A stretch of DNA of 64,000 nt from Odontocerum albicorne (GCA_949825065.1 OX463856.1:14507238-14571237); one strand, 5' to 3'; shown: positions 23,296-35,164, counted from the stretch's first letter. Numbers and translations: made by a program. The notes: generated by a model not told the origin, from the letters alone.

Positions 23296-23390
23296 TGCGC
23301 CTCTGATGATGAGATGAAAGCCTTGAAACCGGTAAGGTTATACCGTTACATAAAGTGGAATAAACAGTGTTTGATAAAACAAATTACAAT
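23296..23390 (+). repeat. conserved repeat end with CTGATGA...GAAACCGGTA
   Basis: CTGATGATGAGATGAAAGCC followed by TTGAAACCGGTAAGG and an AATAAACAGTGTTTGATAAA tail. The same order (CTGANGA, GAAACCGGTAG, AATAAAACA.TGGTGAATA) occurs in both arms of the hairpin at 32605-33045. It is probably the 3' end of a retroelement. Confidence 0.5.
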
Positions 23391-23814
23391 AACTAACATT
23401 TATTAGTTCATAGTACAATACTAAACAATAATATTGATTAACAAACCATAAACACAACAAAAATTTCGAATGTTTCTTTTCGTGGAGATGGTCTTATTTT
23501 TATGATATTTTCCCATTCCATTATGTTAAGGAATTAACCATATTCACATATACTTTTTGCTAGTACGTAACATATTTTTGCTGGTACGCAACATATGATA
23601 TTGAAGGACGTAAAATAAGTGTAATATCAATAAAATAGTTTATTAGAAACATTCAATTCCAAATAATTGCACAGCTTATAATACAATTGTAGAAAAAAGG
23701 GAAATTCTCTGAACTGCATATTCATATGTTATATCACAAGCCCCCACTTCCCAGGTTCTGTGGAAATTACTTCCTAATATCATTTGATTTCCTTACATGA
23801 ATTTATAACCTATA

Positions 23815-24050
23815 CCTTATACCGAATGTGTTACTATCACATATTGGAAGACGAACACATGCAGATACGTAGAAGTATATCATTGAATTACCGCAGCCTC
23901 TAATTTTCTATCCTTACACTCAACTTATATTTATTTTGTAATATTTTTAATCTGTCAGTAATAGTGAGTTCGAATCTTGAGTAAGAGCTCCCTTGGAAGA
24001 GTCTGCTCTCTAAACGGCAGTATATAAATTATCCTTTTATTATTATTATC
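23815..24050 (+). repeat. dispersed repeat R3, copy 2
   Basis: Best-preserved right half: AATCTGTCAGTAATAGTGAG, TTCGAATCTTGAGTAAGAGC, CTCTAAACGGCAGTATATAA, ending in (TTA)n. Antisense copies occur at 45215-45310 and 55840-55930. Confidence 0.6.
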
Positions 24051-24211
24051 CAATGCTTTTTAGAAGTTGGAACTACCAAAGTTAACAACAGCTCGTCTCT
24101 ACTTTTAAATGATAATTCAAGTAATGAATGTGATTAATGGTTAATGGGCGAGAAATTCCTAATTATACTTAGTTTTAATATACTTAATACATCTTAATTT
24201 GTGATCTATAC

Positions 24212-24320
24212 CAGTGCTTCCCAATTACTTTCATGTAACGGCCCCCTAAATCTGAAGTAATTTATTCCCAGCCCCCCCAAAAAAACATTTTTTTTATAGT
24301 TAAAGATTTATTTGGCAATA
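24212..24320 (+). mobile_element. hAT-like transposon terminus
   Basis: Begins CAGTGCTTCCCAATTACTTT and continues GTAACGGCCCCCTAAATCTG, closely resembling the usual hAT terminal sequence (CAGTG.TTC.CAA..TTT...GGCCCCC). I did not find the opposite terminus or an 8-bp duplication, so it may be an end fragment. Confidence 0.4.
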
Positions 24321-24469
24321 ATTATTACAATTAAAATACACATATTTATATCCAACAAAAAATTATAGGAACTTGGTTAAAAACTTTTTTTTTAAATAAA
24401 AACTATACTCACATGAAACAATTTAATACTCACATGAATATTTGTACTTTGTACTGAATATTTTCGCGA

Positions 24470-24660
24470 TCTATACGACGCGGACGTTGAACGAACTTTT
24501 ATGAGTTATCATATGTGCCATCTTTAATCACGTTCAAGCCAGAATCGAAAACTATTCCATAGCTCAGAAAACGCTTTCATCGTAATTCTCCTTCGTCTGG
24601 ATTCCTTATCTTCGAACAAATTCCTTTCATCTAGTCGAATCATGATTGTTAAGAGATTTG
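24470..24660. repeat. dispersed repeat shared with 6365-6560
   Basis: TATGAGTTATCATATGTGCC, ATCACGTTCAAGCCAGAATC, TAGCTCAGAAAACGCTTTCA. It may belong to the hAT-like element that begins at 24212. Confidence 0.4.
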
Positions 24661-25539
24661 TAGTTTTTTATTAGAATTATGTAAGTGCGGATTGAATTAA
24701 AACATATGTTTTCATCGCAACCATTAGCGCATCCCAGTTCGAAGTTCTTGCCAAAGTTTTTCTACAAATTTTGATATTTAATTTTTTTCATCAAAATCAA
24801 CTATAATTAAAAGACTTGACCGTAATCGTTTTATTCTTTCATAATACCACTGGACCACAGGTTGATCTCATTATCTAGAAGCTATATTTTCATAGGGCAA
24901 CGTGTTGAATAAATCTGCATTTTTGAACTTTGAAAGTGAAACATACATTTTTATTATTTTATTTAAGTCTCTTCTATAATACAATAGTGTAACTCCGCAA
25001 AATTTTTTTTATTCTTTTTACTAAAATTCTTTGACAACGACGTGACACAAGTTAGATTGGCGAGGGCTATTTTGATTTCAAGTATTCATACTCTTCAGGT
25101 TTAATATTTATGCTTCAACGACCGTGTTGGATATTTACATCCGAGATGAAAAATATCGGCAGTTTGTCATGTTACCCCACAGTAGAGGTAAGTGCAAGTG
25201 CGGCCGCTAAATGATCGTGAAACCGGTCAACTTTGACGCAAATACCCAATTAATATGACGTTAAATACGGGATTATCCACTGCTTACGACACATTATTCG
25301 GATTTCAATAAATTCGACTGCGTGATTCAAATATGTACGGAGTTTCTCAAATTGTTCTTGCTTTGGTTCACAAATACTTCTCCAAGCAAGCCAATATGGC
25401 CTATTTTTTACGAAAAACATATTTACATACAAGGATTTTATGCTATATTTTTTAATACGTATTTTCATAATATATTTATATCCTGATTATATAGAAAAAT
25501 ATAACTGTTATATATTTATATCTTTTAAAGATAGAACGG
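24661..25539. other. no gene recognised
   Basis: AT-rich. A 72-codon minus frame at 25250-25468 has no recognised domain. Confidence 0.45.
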
Positions 25540-25725
25540 ATAACCTCCACGGTCTAGTTGGTAAAACAACTGTCTCCCAATCTGAAAGTTGAGGACTTGA
25601 TTAGAAGGGGCTTCAGGCTTGTTATCATTTAAGACCTTTTGAAAAATTCCGGTTTGTTGGAAGATATTGACACAGAAATAAAACCAGGTTGTATTGAATA
25701 CAACAAAAGTGCTATATAATACAAT
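25540..25725 (+). mobile_element. SINE-1 copy
   Basis: Head CCTCCACGGTCTAGTTGGTA keeps box A, while box B is decayed (GGACTTGATTAGAAGG). The tail reads CCAGGTTGTATTGAATACAA then CAAAAGTGCTATATAAT. The central body is shortened. Confidence 0.65.
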
Positions 25726-25867
25726 TTGGAACGATGTAAAGGTTTCTTTGCGTGTTAAAAAGAATTTTTACAAGCTTTCCTATCATGGTGGAACCAATAT
25801 AACTCGACTCTCCAAAACCAAAAGATTCAGGATAAAATAAGATTTTCTCTATGTATTATACCAAAAT

Positions 25868-25930
25868 TACAATCACATAATGCCCTATGGGGGTAGGCCA
25901 AGAGAAGAGTTTCTACTCAATAATATTATG
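25868..25930 (-). mobile_element. LINE-A 3' signature fragment, antisense
   Basis: ATAATGCCCTATGGGGGTAG then GCCAAGAGAAGAGTTTCTAC matches the reversed LINE-A 3' end, directly left of the 21-bp tandem array. Confidence 0.4.
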
Positions 25931-25994
25931 GTACCCGTATTACTTTTGAAATACTGCGTACTTTAGATTCTACCACGCTCATACTACGATACAT

Positions 25995-26168
25995 TGTTAT
26001 GTATAGTCTTCTATTTGTTATGTATAGTTTTCTATTTGTTATGTATATTTTTCTATTTGTTACGTATAGTCTTCTATTTGTTAGGTATAGTTGTCTATTA
26101 GTTATGTATAGTCTTCTATTTGTTATGTATAGTCTTCTATTTGTTATGTATAGTTTTCTATTTGTTAA
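25995..26168. repeat. tandem array, about eight units of 21 bp
   Basis: The unit is TTATGTATAGTCTTCTATTTG with a few substitutions. Because 21 is divisible by three it gives an open frame of repeating MYSLLFV, which I read as a by-product and not a protein. Confidence 0.9.
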
Positions 26169-26359
26169 ACGTTTAACTCTTCCCTCTTAGACATTGAAAC
26201 ATTTGTTCGTGCCTCAGTTTATAGGTCTATCTATACTTTTCGTACCTTCTATGTTACTCGAATATATATTCATTTATAGTTTTTTCATCATTCATTGATT
26301 CAACGTAATGTAATTCTATGTTAATTTTTAAATATTAGCACTCATCGTTATTTAAGTGA

Positions 26360-26712
26360 TTAGAGATGAACGTCAACTTAAGACTGATGTGTTGAATAAT
26401 AAGAAAATAGAACACCAAGATAGTTTGGACACATAGAGCGAATGAAAGAAGAAAGACTAACATAACATATATTAAACAAGAAAGATTAATATAACAATTA
26501 TAGTGCAAATGTGAGAGGATGGTATGTGAGAAGAACACCAAAAAAAGTATGCTTGAATCAAATGAATGCTATTTTGAAAGAAGCAAACGCAGAAAGTCAG
26601 AAAAATCGTGGAAGTTTCAAAGGTGTGGATGAGGTTAAGGATGTGTGTCGTAATAGGAAAGTCTAGCACTTTGTCCTCTCTTCCTACCCCGACAAAGAAA
26701 TGGTGTGAAGGT
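26360..26712 (+). mobile_element. LINE-A relic
   Basis: Sense copy: GACTGATGTGTTGAATAATA, AGTTTGGACACATAGAGCGA (RWFGHIER region), AAAGAAGCAAACGCAGAAAG, then the 3' signature CTTCCTACCCCGACAAAGAA. It contains a local duplication around 26440-26490 and many stops. Confidence 0.65.
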
Positions 26713-27029
26713 TTTTGGGTATCTTTAGTTAACACCCATTTTTTTTCTAATAACATATTCAAATAATATCCACAGTCATCATACCATAGAAAAGCAAAAG
26801 ATTATTAACAGTAGTTCAGAAAAAAAACATGTTGAAAAACCACTGGCCGACACGTTGGAATTTCTTTCATATCAAAACAATATTTGCATACTTGAGATAA
26901 CCGATAAATGCAGTAGTAACTTTTCATTCATGTCGCCTTTTTGTGAGGGGGTCAAACAAGGTGTTAACGAGCATAATAGGTATCGGCATTTTAATGATTT
27001 GAACAGTTATCTGGTCACTCAATCTGGTT
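26713..27029. other. no gene recognised
   Basis: A short stretch between two sense LINE-A copies. A 66-codon plus frame at 26855 has no recognised domain. Confidence 0.4.
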
Positions 27030-27770
27030 ATGGTCTGAATTGTCCAGGTATTTAAGATGACTTGTCAGTTTATGGATGGTATAAACATTATATTGCAAGT
27101 CTATGAAAGGCTCGTGAATCAAATGGATTGAGAATAAAATTGTTAAGACAAAAGTTGTAGTTATTGAGAGACGAAGTAAAAATGTGTGTGAAATAAAAGC
27201 GAAAAACAAAATATTAGAGGGAATTTTGTATCTTGGAAACATGTTTACGTTGGATGGCCACGTGAAGTGCGATATTGAAAGGAGAGTAACATCTGTCAAT
27301 AGGGAAAATATATAATGTGTTTACCGAACTGAGCATATCAAGAGAAACAAAGTTGGGTGCTTATAATGGAATTTTGATCCCAAATAAAAGCGAAAGTTGT
27401 AAAAAGTGATAAGTAGAACGTGTAGAAAAACAATGTATGGACATAATAAGGATTTATAACATCAGGAAAGAACGTGAATTTTAAGAAAATGTAGAGCTTA
27501 ACACAAGAAAAGAAGCATTGAGATAGTTTAGCCACAGGAAAATTTATTAGGAAATAAAAACCAAATTAATTAATTGAAAATTATGCAAAGATCTAGAAAA
27601 AAGGGCATGACCGAATTAAAAAAAGAAGAGTATAACGCTTTCATAATACGATATTATGGATTACGAGGTGCATGAACGTGGCAGAAACGAATATGTGTGT
27701 CAGGAGAGATAAGTGGAGATATGTTCACTCTGCCTACTCCAGTAGGGTCATGTTGTGATTATGATGTAGA
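27030..27770 (+). mobile_element. LINE-A relic, longer copy
   Basis: It extends further 5' than most copies. In broken frames it shows INGLRIKL, then V.EFCYLGNMFTLDGHVKCDIERRVTS (the YLGS.F..DG...DIERRV block preceding the thumb). Further on come KLGAYNGILIPNKSES (reading V.NG.L.P.L.YGSE) and the 3' signature near 27740. Numerous frame breaks. Confidence 0.65.
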
Positions 27771-29622
27771 TGGTGCATTATATTTATGAATAAATTTTAA
27801 ATCAAGCTAGAAATTTATTACTGAAAGAAGTATGCCTCTTTAATTTTGTTATTCTATTTGTTGAGGCCCCCGCATTATCAGGCATAATTCCTTAATAAAA
27901 TTATTCTTTGAAAGGAAATAAAGATAAATATATATGGAAATAATACGCGTTTTAATATGATTTTTCAAATTATAAGAAAATCACTTGAGTAAATTACAAG
28001 AAATAGGCTTTCAACAGATATTTGGCGATACACGTCACCAGTTATATTGAAACCACGTCTCCCTTTTCAGCACGTGGTACGTGTGAAGAATATCTCATAG
28101 TTAAATTTGGGGATACTATAAGAATTAATGAGTTAGTGACATGGGAAATATCCTTCTTTTAGATTAATTTAAAAAAATCTGAACTGAAGGTGAAGATAGG
28201 TATTTCAATTAAGTATGATCACAATTAAGTATGACTTCGTTCTACGTATGTGATTAGATTAACTTGGTGAAGCTGCAAAAAAAATCACGTCGATATTCAG
28301 GTCAATGCTGGTATATACCGATAGGGTACGGTCAATTATACGAGAAGCTGTAATGAGAAATCTCCGTGGGTCATTGACAGTTAGATTAAGAGATGACGCG
28401 GTTATCCGTTTCGAGTTGGGTGTTGAACCCCTAACTCATCGGTTTTAAAATCATAGTACATAACATAGTTGGGCCATATGTTGAGAATGACAGATATTCA
28501 TATTTCGAAAATAGTATTCAACGTGGTGGATACTTAAGGGTAAATATTGTACATCTAGTGAAAAGAGTGAAATTTGATGATTAGCGAGGACATACTTATT
28601 TTAGACTGAGGAACCGTTTACAATATGACCCAGAATAGAAAGACAGCGCAACTCTGTTCCTAATAGAAAAACGGGTTGAAAGAGTTGAGGGTAAATAGAA
28701 TCAACGAAAATATTTCTTACCGTTTCTATGTCGGCCATAGTGCAAACACCATAAGGAAGTGACAGCTGTCATGTTAGATGATAAAACAAAGATGTTCTAA
28801 AACATATTCTGGAAATAAAATTTCTTGCATTTTTCCTTATATATATTTTAGAGTTTCTAAATATCATTATTGGTAAGTATCATTAACGGTTATTAATTGT
28901 TTTAACAATTCGTAGTATTAGGAATCCTATATTCAAATAATGATTCATAATATCCTTATTTTTCCAATATTATAAGACGGCTGTCAATTCTCGATATGAT
29001 TATAAGATATAAAATAAAAATGGTAAATACTGTATATTTATTATAAGAAAGAGATGACTTAACTGTTGGGATGTAAAAATAGAAATATCAAAGAATTTAA
29101 AAGAATAAAAAAATTAACAAAAATATGTAATAAATTAATTCCGTCATTATATACTAGTGATCAGTAAACTGTTTAATTAAGATGAAAGGAAATATATCAA
29201 TGATGATAATAAAAAAAAGTAGACAAATGATGGCAACGATGCAAGTGGAGGTGTTAGGGCAACACCACAGGAAGTGTTTTATAAGCAAGTTGTCTAATCC
29301 ACTTAACACGTTGTTATAATTAGAATTTCGCAGTTCAGATCTAACAAATTATTATTATAGACTGAGTGGGCTAATTGATATAGCGCAAGAGCCTTACAGA
29401 ACTATCTATTTAATTACTAGCGAAATTATCACGTGGTAATAATACGTATAACGTGTGGACCGAATTATCTGAGCGAGGGTATAATTATTGTGCCTGTTTA
29501 CTGCTTGAATATTGATTGGGATAACGCGAAGAAGTTGTACTGGTGCACGCGAATATTTAACACACTCTGTACCGTTTGTAGTATCGTTTTTACCATATAT
29601 CATAGTATTTGATAAGTTTCCC
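27771..29622. other. no gene recognised
   Basis: AT-rich. The 28230-28760 part is more mixed in composition (GATGACGCGGTTATCCGTTT, GTTTCTATGTCGGCCATAGT) and may be old transposon debris, but I recognise no motif. Confidence 0.4.
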
Positions 29623-29928
29623 GTATTTTTTAAATAACAGTGAGTTCTTGTTACTACTCAGTTGTAAATAAATATAATTGACGAATAAATTAGACATATG
29701 TTTTTAAATAACAGTGAGTTCTTGTTACTACTCGGCTGTAAATAAATACAATTGACGAATAAACTAGACATATACTTTTAAATAACAGTGAGTTCTTGTT
29801 ACTACTCAGTTGTAAATAAATATAATTAACGAATAAACTAGACATATATTTTTAAATAACAGTGAGTTTTTGTTACTACTCAGTTGTAAATAAATATGAT
29901 TGACGAATAAACTAGACATATATTTTTA
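29623..29928. repeat. tandem array, four units of 74 bp
   Basis: The unit starts TTTTTAAATAACAGTGAGTT at about 29627, 29701, 29775 and 29849. It contains CTTGTTACTACTCAGTTGTA and GACGAATAAACTAGACATAT. Near-identical units suggest recent expansion. No coding potential. Confidence 0.9.
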
Positions 29929-29981
29929 ACTAGGATTAAGAATGCGAAAATATTCCCAGTTAATAAAAATAGATTTTATGG

Positions 29982-30365
29982 ATGTGCATAGTCACGCGGT
30001 ACGCACTGAACTTTAGTGCGGAAGGTCACCGGTTAGAACTCCGCGCTATGCTACTCCTCTCGAATGACACAGACATTTTTTCCATCTAGTATTCGGGGGT
30101 ATAAGGATATCTATGACTTCGGTCATATCTATTATTTCAAAAAAAGAGAAAAATAAAACATGCAGGTGTGCTCCAATCGTTTCACTTCGGTGTGCCATCA
30201 GATCCAGTATAGCGGTGTGGCCGGTGAGTTTGCTGGTGGGCAACGGCTCACTCACTTACAACAAACTCCATGGCACAGCTTCGATTTCCAACTGAATTGA
30301 CGTCGGAATGGCGAGGAGATCCCCGATTACGAGGTCCAGCAACGACGACGATATGGATGGTTATC
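29982..30365 (+). mobile_element. SINE-2, near full length
   Basis: The tRNA-like head has CACGCGGTACGCACTGAAC and GTCACCGGTTAGAACTCCG (decayed box B). The body follows (GTATTCGGGGGTATAAGGAT, TCACTTCGGTGTGCCATC, CGGCTCACTCACTTAC). The 3' part reads GGCGAGGAGATCCCCGATTA. Other copies are at 52386, 56035 and 59795. Confidence 0.7.
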
Positions 30366-31639
30366 AACATTTTCTCAAAAAAAGAACGAGAATCGATTAA
30401 AAAATTTAACTTCATGATTGTTTTTATCCATAAATAATTTGTATATTTTCCAGAAATTTGCTGATGATGTCGTAGATTCATTTATTAATATAAAATTACG
30501 ATGGAATATATTTCAATAGCAACATGAATGTTTGTTGACTTCCGTGGTCTTCTACTATAGATATTCTGCATTATTTTGCATTTCCGTCGCGTACTGTATA
30601 ACCTGGTGTGTTACCAAAATTATTTGTTTCGTTTGCTTTCTCAGTGCTATTTTTGATCTAACTTAATACATTCGCCTTAAGTTCACATAAATCCTTGATT
30701 ATTTCATTACAGATTCTGCCATACAGTGTCATCCCATATATTATTTTCAATTAACGCATTTCTAGAGCACTTTTCAGTACAAATACCTTAATGATTTATT
30801 ATATACGTAAAATGAATTAATCAAAAAAATATATCCCAAAAGATTTAAGATTTTTATCCTTTATAATACATGAAATGTGTAGAAATTGTTCCTCGAACTT
30901 TCCTCTTATCTACTTTGATATTTTTTATGCATCAAAATAGATTATAAATAATACCTCGTAAAAAGCATGATACAATTATTTGTGAAAAACATATGAATAC
31001 CTAAATATTCAAATATAATTTAAACCGAGAGAATATTGAAAGTGACTATTTTTACGACAGTTAAAACTTTGAATACCAAATCCATTCAATATTATAGAAA
31101 CTTTTATTTCAGTAAACGTAAATACCAGTTTTTAACCTTCTTTATAATCCTTTTTTAACACTTGAATCAATAATTTATTACGAAGCTTAGTCCATAAATA
31201 TTAAGATAAAGTCAAGTAAAGTGTTGAACTTATTATATAAACAGCGATAAGTGAAAACTTTTCACTGTGGATAATAAGATTTAAATTTGTACATAAGTCG
31301 AGAACATAAGTAAACTAGTTTTTTCATCTTGATGTACTCGTATGTAAACGACGTTAAGTGAGGCCATAATAAGATATAGTAAGATCTCACTGCGGAATAA
31401 GCTTAACTGCCCGGAGCTTGGAGTTTAGAAATGAGACAGTACCTCTACATTACAGCATACCGCTTATTTTGTCGAACCGCTTGAAGAAAAGAATATTTGT
31501 GCAAATAATTGCTACATGAATATATTTCTTTTAATATAGCAGGTTCTATTTATCAAGGATGTATTGAAACACATCAAGTTACAATAAAATATTAAAAAAC
31601 TAAAATGTACGAGTAGTTTAGAAGGTACGAGAAGTTTAG
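30366..31639. other. no gene recognised
   Basis: AT-rich. Pyrimidine-rich 30600-30800 (TTCGCCTTAAGTTCACATAA, ATTACAGATTCTGCCATACA) looks like a short antisense LINE-A remnant, not delimited further. Confidence 0.4.
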
Positions 31640-31825
31640 GAAAACCCAGAAAAACACATCATTACTAAATTAATCCATTTTTGAAAGAGAGAATAGTGAA
31701 AAGCCCTTAGAATAAGCAGTGTATATGGACGTAGCAGGAGTAAAAATATGTATCCCAGGATATAATAAAGTGGAGATCTGTTCTTTCTACCTTCCCCAAT
31801 AGGGACGTGGCGGGACGATGATTAA
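31640..31825 (+). mobile_element. LINE-A 3' fragment
   Basis: GATATAATAAAGTGGAGATC, then TACCTTCCCCAATAGGGACG: the RD..W..V..YP ending plus the 3' signature, strongly diverged. Confidence 0.5.
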
Positions 31826-31924
31826 ATTATAAACTCGCTTTAAGATAGTTGAATTTGATGAGAAATATGAATAATAATTACTTTTGTAAATAGATACTTC
31901 TGGAATTTATCTTAAACGTGAAGT

Positions 31925-32015
31925 ATTTTGTGTGCATGGATATAAAGATGCAGGTCTGTCTTTTTTGTCTGCCTCAAAAGGGACATGACGTGATTGTATG
32001 TAAGTATATACACAT
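31925..32015 (+). mobile_element. LINE-A 3' signature fragment
   Basis: ATGCAGGTCTGTCTTTTTTG then GTCTGCCTCAAAAGGGACAT and GACGTGATTGTATGTAAGTA. A second short LINE-A tail close to the previous one. Confidence 0.45.
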
Positions 32016-32604
32016 ATGAAGTATGTATAATTTTTTATCACCTGGTTAGCTTTTTTTTTAAATTGATTTTTCGTTTTTCGTTATGACTTTCTTCATTCAT
32101 TCAACGCTTAACTTCTGAACTCGTGCTCATTGGGTAAAAAAAATCCAAAAGATGAAAAAAAACTACACAATTATTTGAAATATATAAAGATACAAAGACT
32201 AAAGTCAGGAAATTATTTGATTGAAACGCTAGTGTAACAATGAGGTGGAGTTAGAGTGACGTAAAAATCGATTCACGGTAAGCCGTTAATGACGAGTGTT
32301 AAAAAACGTGATCAAGTATAATATCAAATGAGGATAAGATTTGATTTCCTTAAAGCGGTCATCACAACAAGGACTAAGTGGGGCGTATATCTTAAGTTAA
32401 CTTGACTGTAATTTTACTCAGTCAATTAGTTTGTTCTTGTGCGCGTCGATTTCGTATCTGGTGGATTTATTACTTTAAATCAACTTCTTCGAATCAATCA
32501 GCTTTTGTTTCATAGTTATTATAGATATATCCATGATTGTACCATCAAATAGATAATATTTGAAAAAAAAAGTAACAAAAATTATTATTAAAAATAAATA
32601 AATT
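32016..32604. other. no gene recognised
   Basis: AT-rich flank of the hairpin element. No recognised content. Confidence 0.45.
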
Positions 32605-33045
32605 TTTAATAAAATAAATAAAACACTTGTTATTTATTTTGTATTCACCACTGTTTTAATTGAGTTCACTACCGGCTTCAAACACCCCCGTCTTCCACGT
32701 CAGATAAAGATGGACTAAAATATGTTTTTTCTGATTGCAATAGAGGTACAAGGGAACGGGAAGGGAGAAGTTGCTAATAAGGAGAGGGAAGAAGGTAGGC
32801 GTCAAAAGGATAGCTTTGGATAATCAAAAGGATGGTATTCAAAAGCCATCCTTTCGACGCCTGTCTACTACCATCCTCTTCTATACCTATTACAATTAGA
32901 AAAAAAAAATATTAGACATAATTTAGTTCATCTTTACCTGACGAGGAAAACGGAGGCCTTGGAAACCGGTAGTGAACTCAAATAAAACAATGGTGAATAA
33001 AAAAAGTATTTCATTTATTTTATTAAAAAAATATAAATATAATAT
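32605..33045. repeat. long inverted repeat forming a hairpin of about 440 bp
   Basis: Arms of roughly 210 bp (about 32605-32817 and 32841-33045) pair imperfectly around a loop of about 23 bp. Left GAGTTCACTACCGGCTTCAA faces right TTGGAAACCGGTAGTGAACT. Left GGCGTCAAAAGGATAGCTTT faces right AAAAGCCATCCTTTCGACGC. Each arm's outer part is the CTGANGA...GAAACCGGTAGTG repeat end seen at 23296. It could be two copies of a retroelement end in head-to-head order, or a fold-back element. No open frame. Confidence 0.75.
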
Positions 33046-34858
33046 CACGATGTGAAACAAACGTATTTTCTAAGATTCAATTAATAAAAAATAAATCTCA
33101 AGGGAATGAAGGATAGGATGGCAATTAAGGGCGAGGACTATTTTAAGATAAAAAGTGCTTCTTAAGTTTTATCTTCAATATCGATTGGGGTAATAAACTA
33201 CATCTGATTGAGAAAGGAAGATCATTTTAAAATCGAGATGATTTGCAGAATGATATGTTGAGTTACAGAAAATTATGTTATCACCAGATCGAAGGGACAG
33301 TTCATGTTATAATCAAAATTAATAGAAAATACGTACTTCTTTCCAACTTACTAACAACGTATTTGTTGTTTTAATTGATATTTAAATAAGCAGACGATTT
33401 AATAACGCTGTATAGGGCTTAGATAGTGCCTGAAGGGAGCATTACCTTAAAGGCAACTTAGGCACGCTTCTTAATTGAGAAAGAATTAAATTGGATGATT
33501 ATCTTAAATTGTGTGGAAAAACAATGATTATCTTAAATTGTGTGGAAAAACAAACTATCATTTTATCATAGAATGATATTGCTTGGTTTTAGTCTATAGT
33601 ATTTAGTACGCCATTTCTTATTGCAATTTGTCAATCATTATACTTTTCCACCTTTCATCCTTTAAAAATATACTTTCCAAATAGTACATATGTTAAATCA
33701 CAAAATTTGTTTATATCAGTTGTAATAAATGCTACATGCAATAAAATATTTTATTGAGTTAACTTTTAATTGAACATAGTTACAAATTATTTGTTTAAAT
33801 AATTCACCTTTATGACATCTTAAGAAAAAAATGAGGATTTTATTGTACTTTACCGCTCGTTGAAATAATTTGTATGACTAAAGTAGTGATAAAAACCGCT
33901 TAACGCCCTCAATTTTTTATCGCTTAATAATCAGTACCACGCTGAATCGTAATTGTTAAATATATGTATTTGCTAGTTTTTTTTACATAAACATAGTGAT
34001 CGTTGCCGTTAATTTTGTTCAATATAAATAAACTATGACAAATGCTTTAAAAAAGTTAAGTTAATACCTAATTAAATTTTGGACATCTTAAGATAATACT
34101 GTAAGCCTGAAAAAGTCACATAAATTCTCACATACAGCCACAAACTCGTCAATTTCATTTTTCTTTTCTGAGGAGAATGCTGACTGAATACATGAAGAAA
34201 CGTAAGTATTTTTGTGGGATTATCATTAACACTTTATTATTTAAAAAAAAACTGTATGGAAAAAAATATTAGTGATATTTTAATTAATTATTTGGGGTAT
34301 TGCAATGAAACGATTTCATAAATTTTATTTTTTATAAGAATCCAGTGTACATCCATGAATTTCAAACAGGGGGAGACAAGATTACGGCCGTAAAGATAAA
34401 TCGTAAGAAGACCCTAAGAGTATGTGGACTGATTGTTGTTAGGCTGGAGGTTAACGGAATAATATGAATAGGTCATTCAAAGAAAATATTGCTGAATATT
34501 GTGGAAAAACTCATTCGACTGCTTGAAAGGACCTGGAATGTTATGCGCAACAAGCAACTCTGGATGTATGGAAGTGCTGACCCCACGAATTGGAATGAAG
34601 CTAGGAGATTCAAATAACGCCTATATTTTAGGAAATATTATTTAACCAGAGTAAAATACCTTTTACGCATTTGAAAATAAACCAATAAAAATATATAGTT
34701 TTTTTAATTATATTCTCACACAAAAAACAATGAAACAATCGACAACGATAAACAAAAAACCATCCAACAATAACAAGAGAGCAAATCAAATTGTTTTTCT
34801 CAGAACAATAAAGTGTCAGAATAAATTTTAGCATACCATCAATCCTTGATTAATTATA
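33046..34858. other. no gene recognised
   Basis: AT-rich. It holds a 28-bp perfect direct duplication (TGATTATCTTAAATTGTGTG..., at 33496 and 33524). The 34360-34600 part is less AT-rich (AAGACCCTAAGAGTATGTGG, GAAAGGACCTGGAATGTTAT) but unrecognised. Confidence 0.45.
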
Positions 34859-35164
34859 ATGGGTTGTGCCTTTGTCGATTTTGTGGTCATCACCATCGTC
34901 TTCACGACGATTAGGGAGGTGATTACAGACAAAGAGGACACAGGCGACGACATGAACCGCCCACCGAGCTGCTTCGAAGATTGTCTGGTCTATTCTGCGA
35001 GTGATATGCGTGAATTGTTACTTGTCATTGTAAAGATTTGCAGGACCTCCCAAATCTGTATTTGGTTATTATTCAATACATTGTCTAGACTAAAGGAGTC
35101 CTTACACCGAAATCGCGGCTCTTGCACAATCATTTTCCCTTTTGTGTGTGCCGTACGAAATTAA
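34859..35164 (+). other. unrecognised open frame, 101 codons
   Basis: The frame begins with a hydrophobic run (CAFVDFVVITIVFTTIREVI) followed by an acidic stretch (DKEDTGDDMNRPPSC). The base composition of 34860-35060 is clearly less AT-rich than its flanks. I recognise no family, and the minus strand also has long readings. It may be a decayed exon or transposon fragment. Confidence 0.25.

Noticed and set aside
25995..26190. 63-residue hydrophobic protein
   Set aside because: It is a translated 21-bp tandem array.
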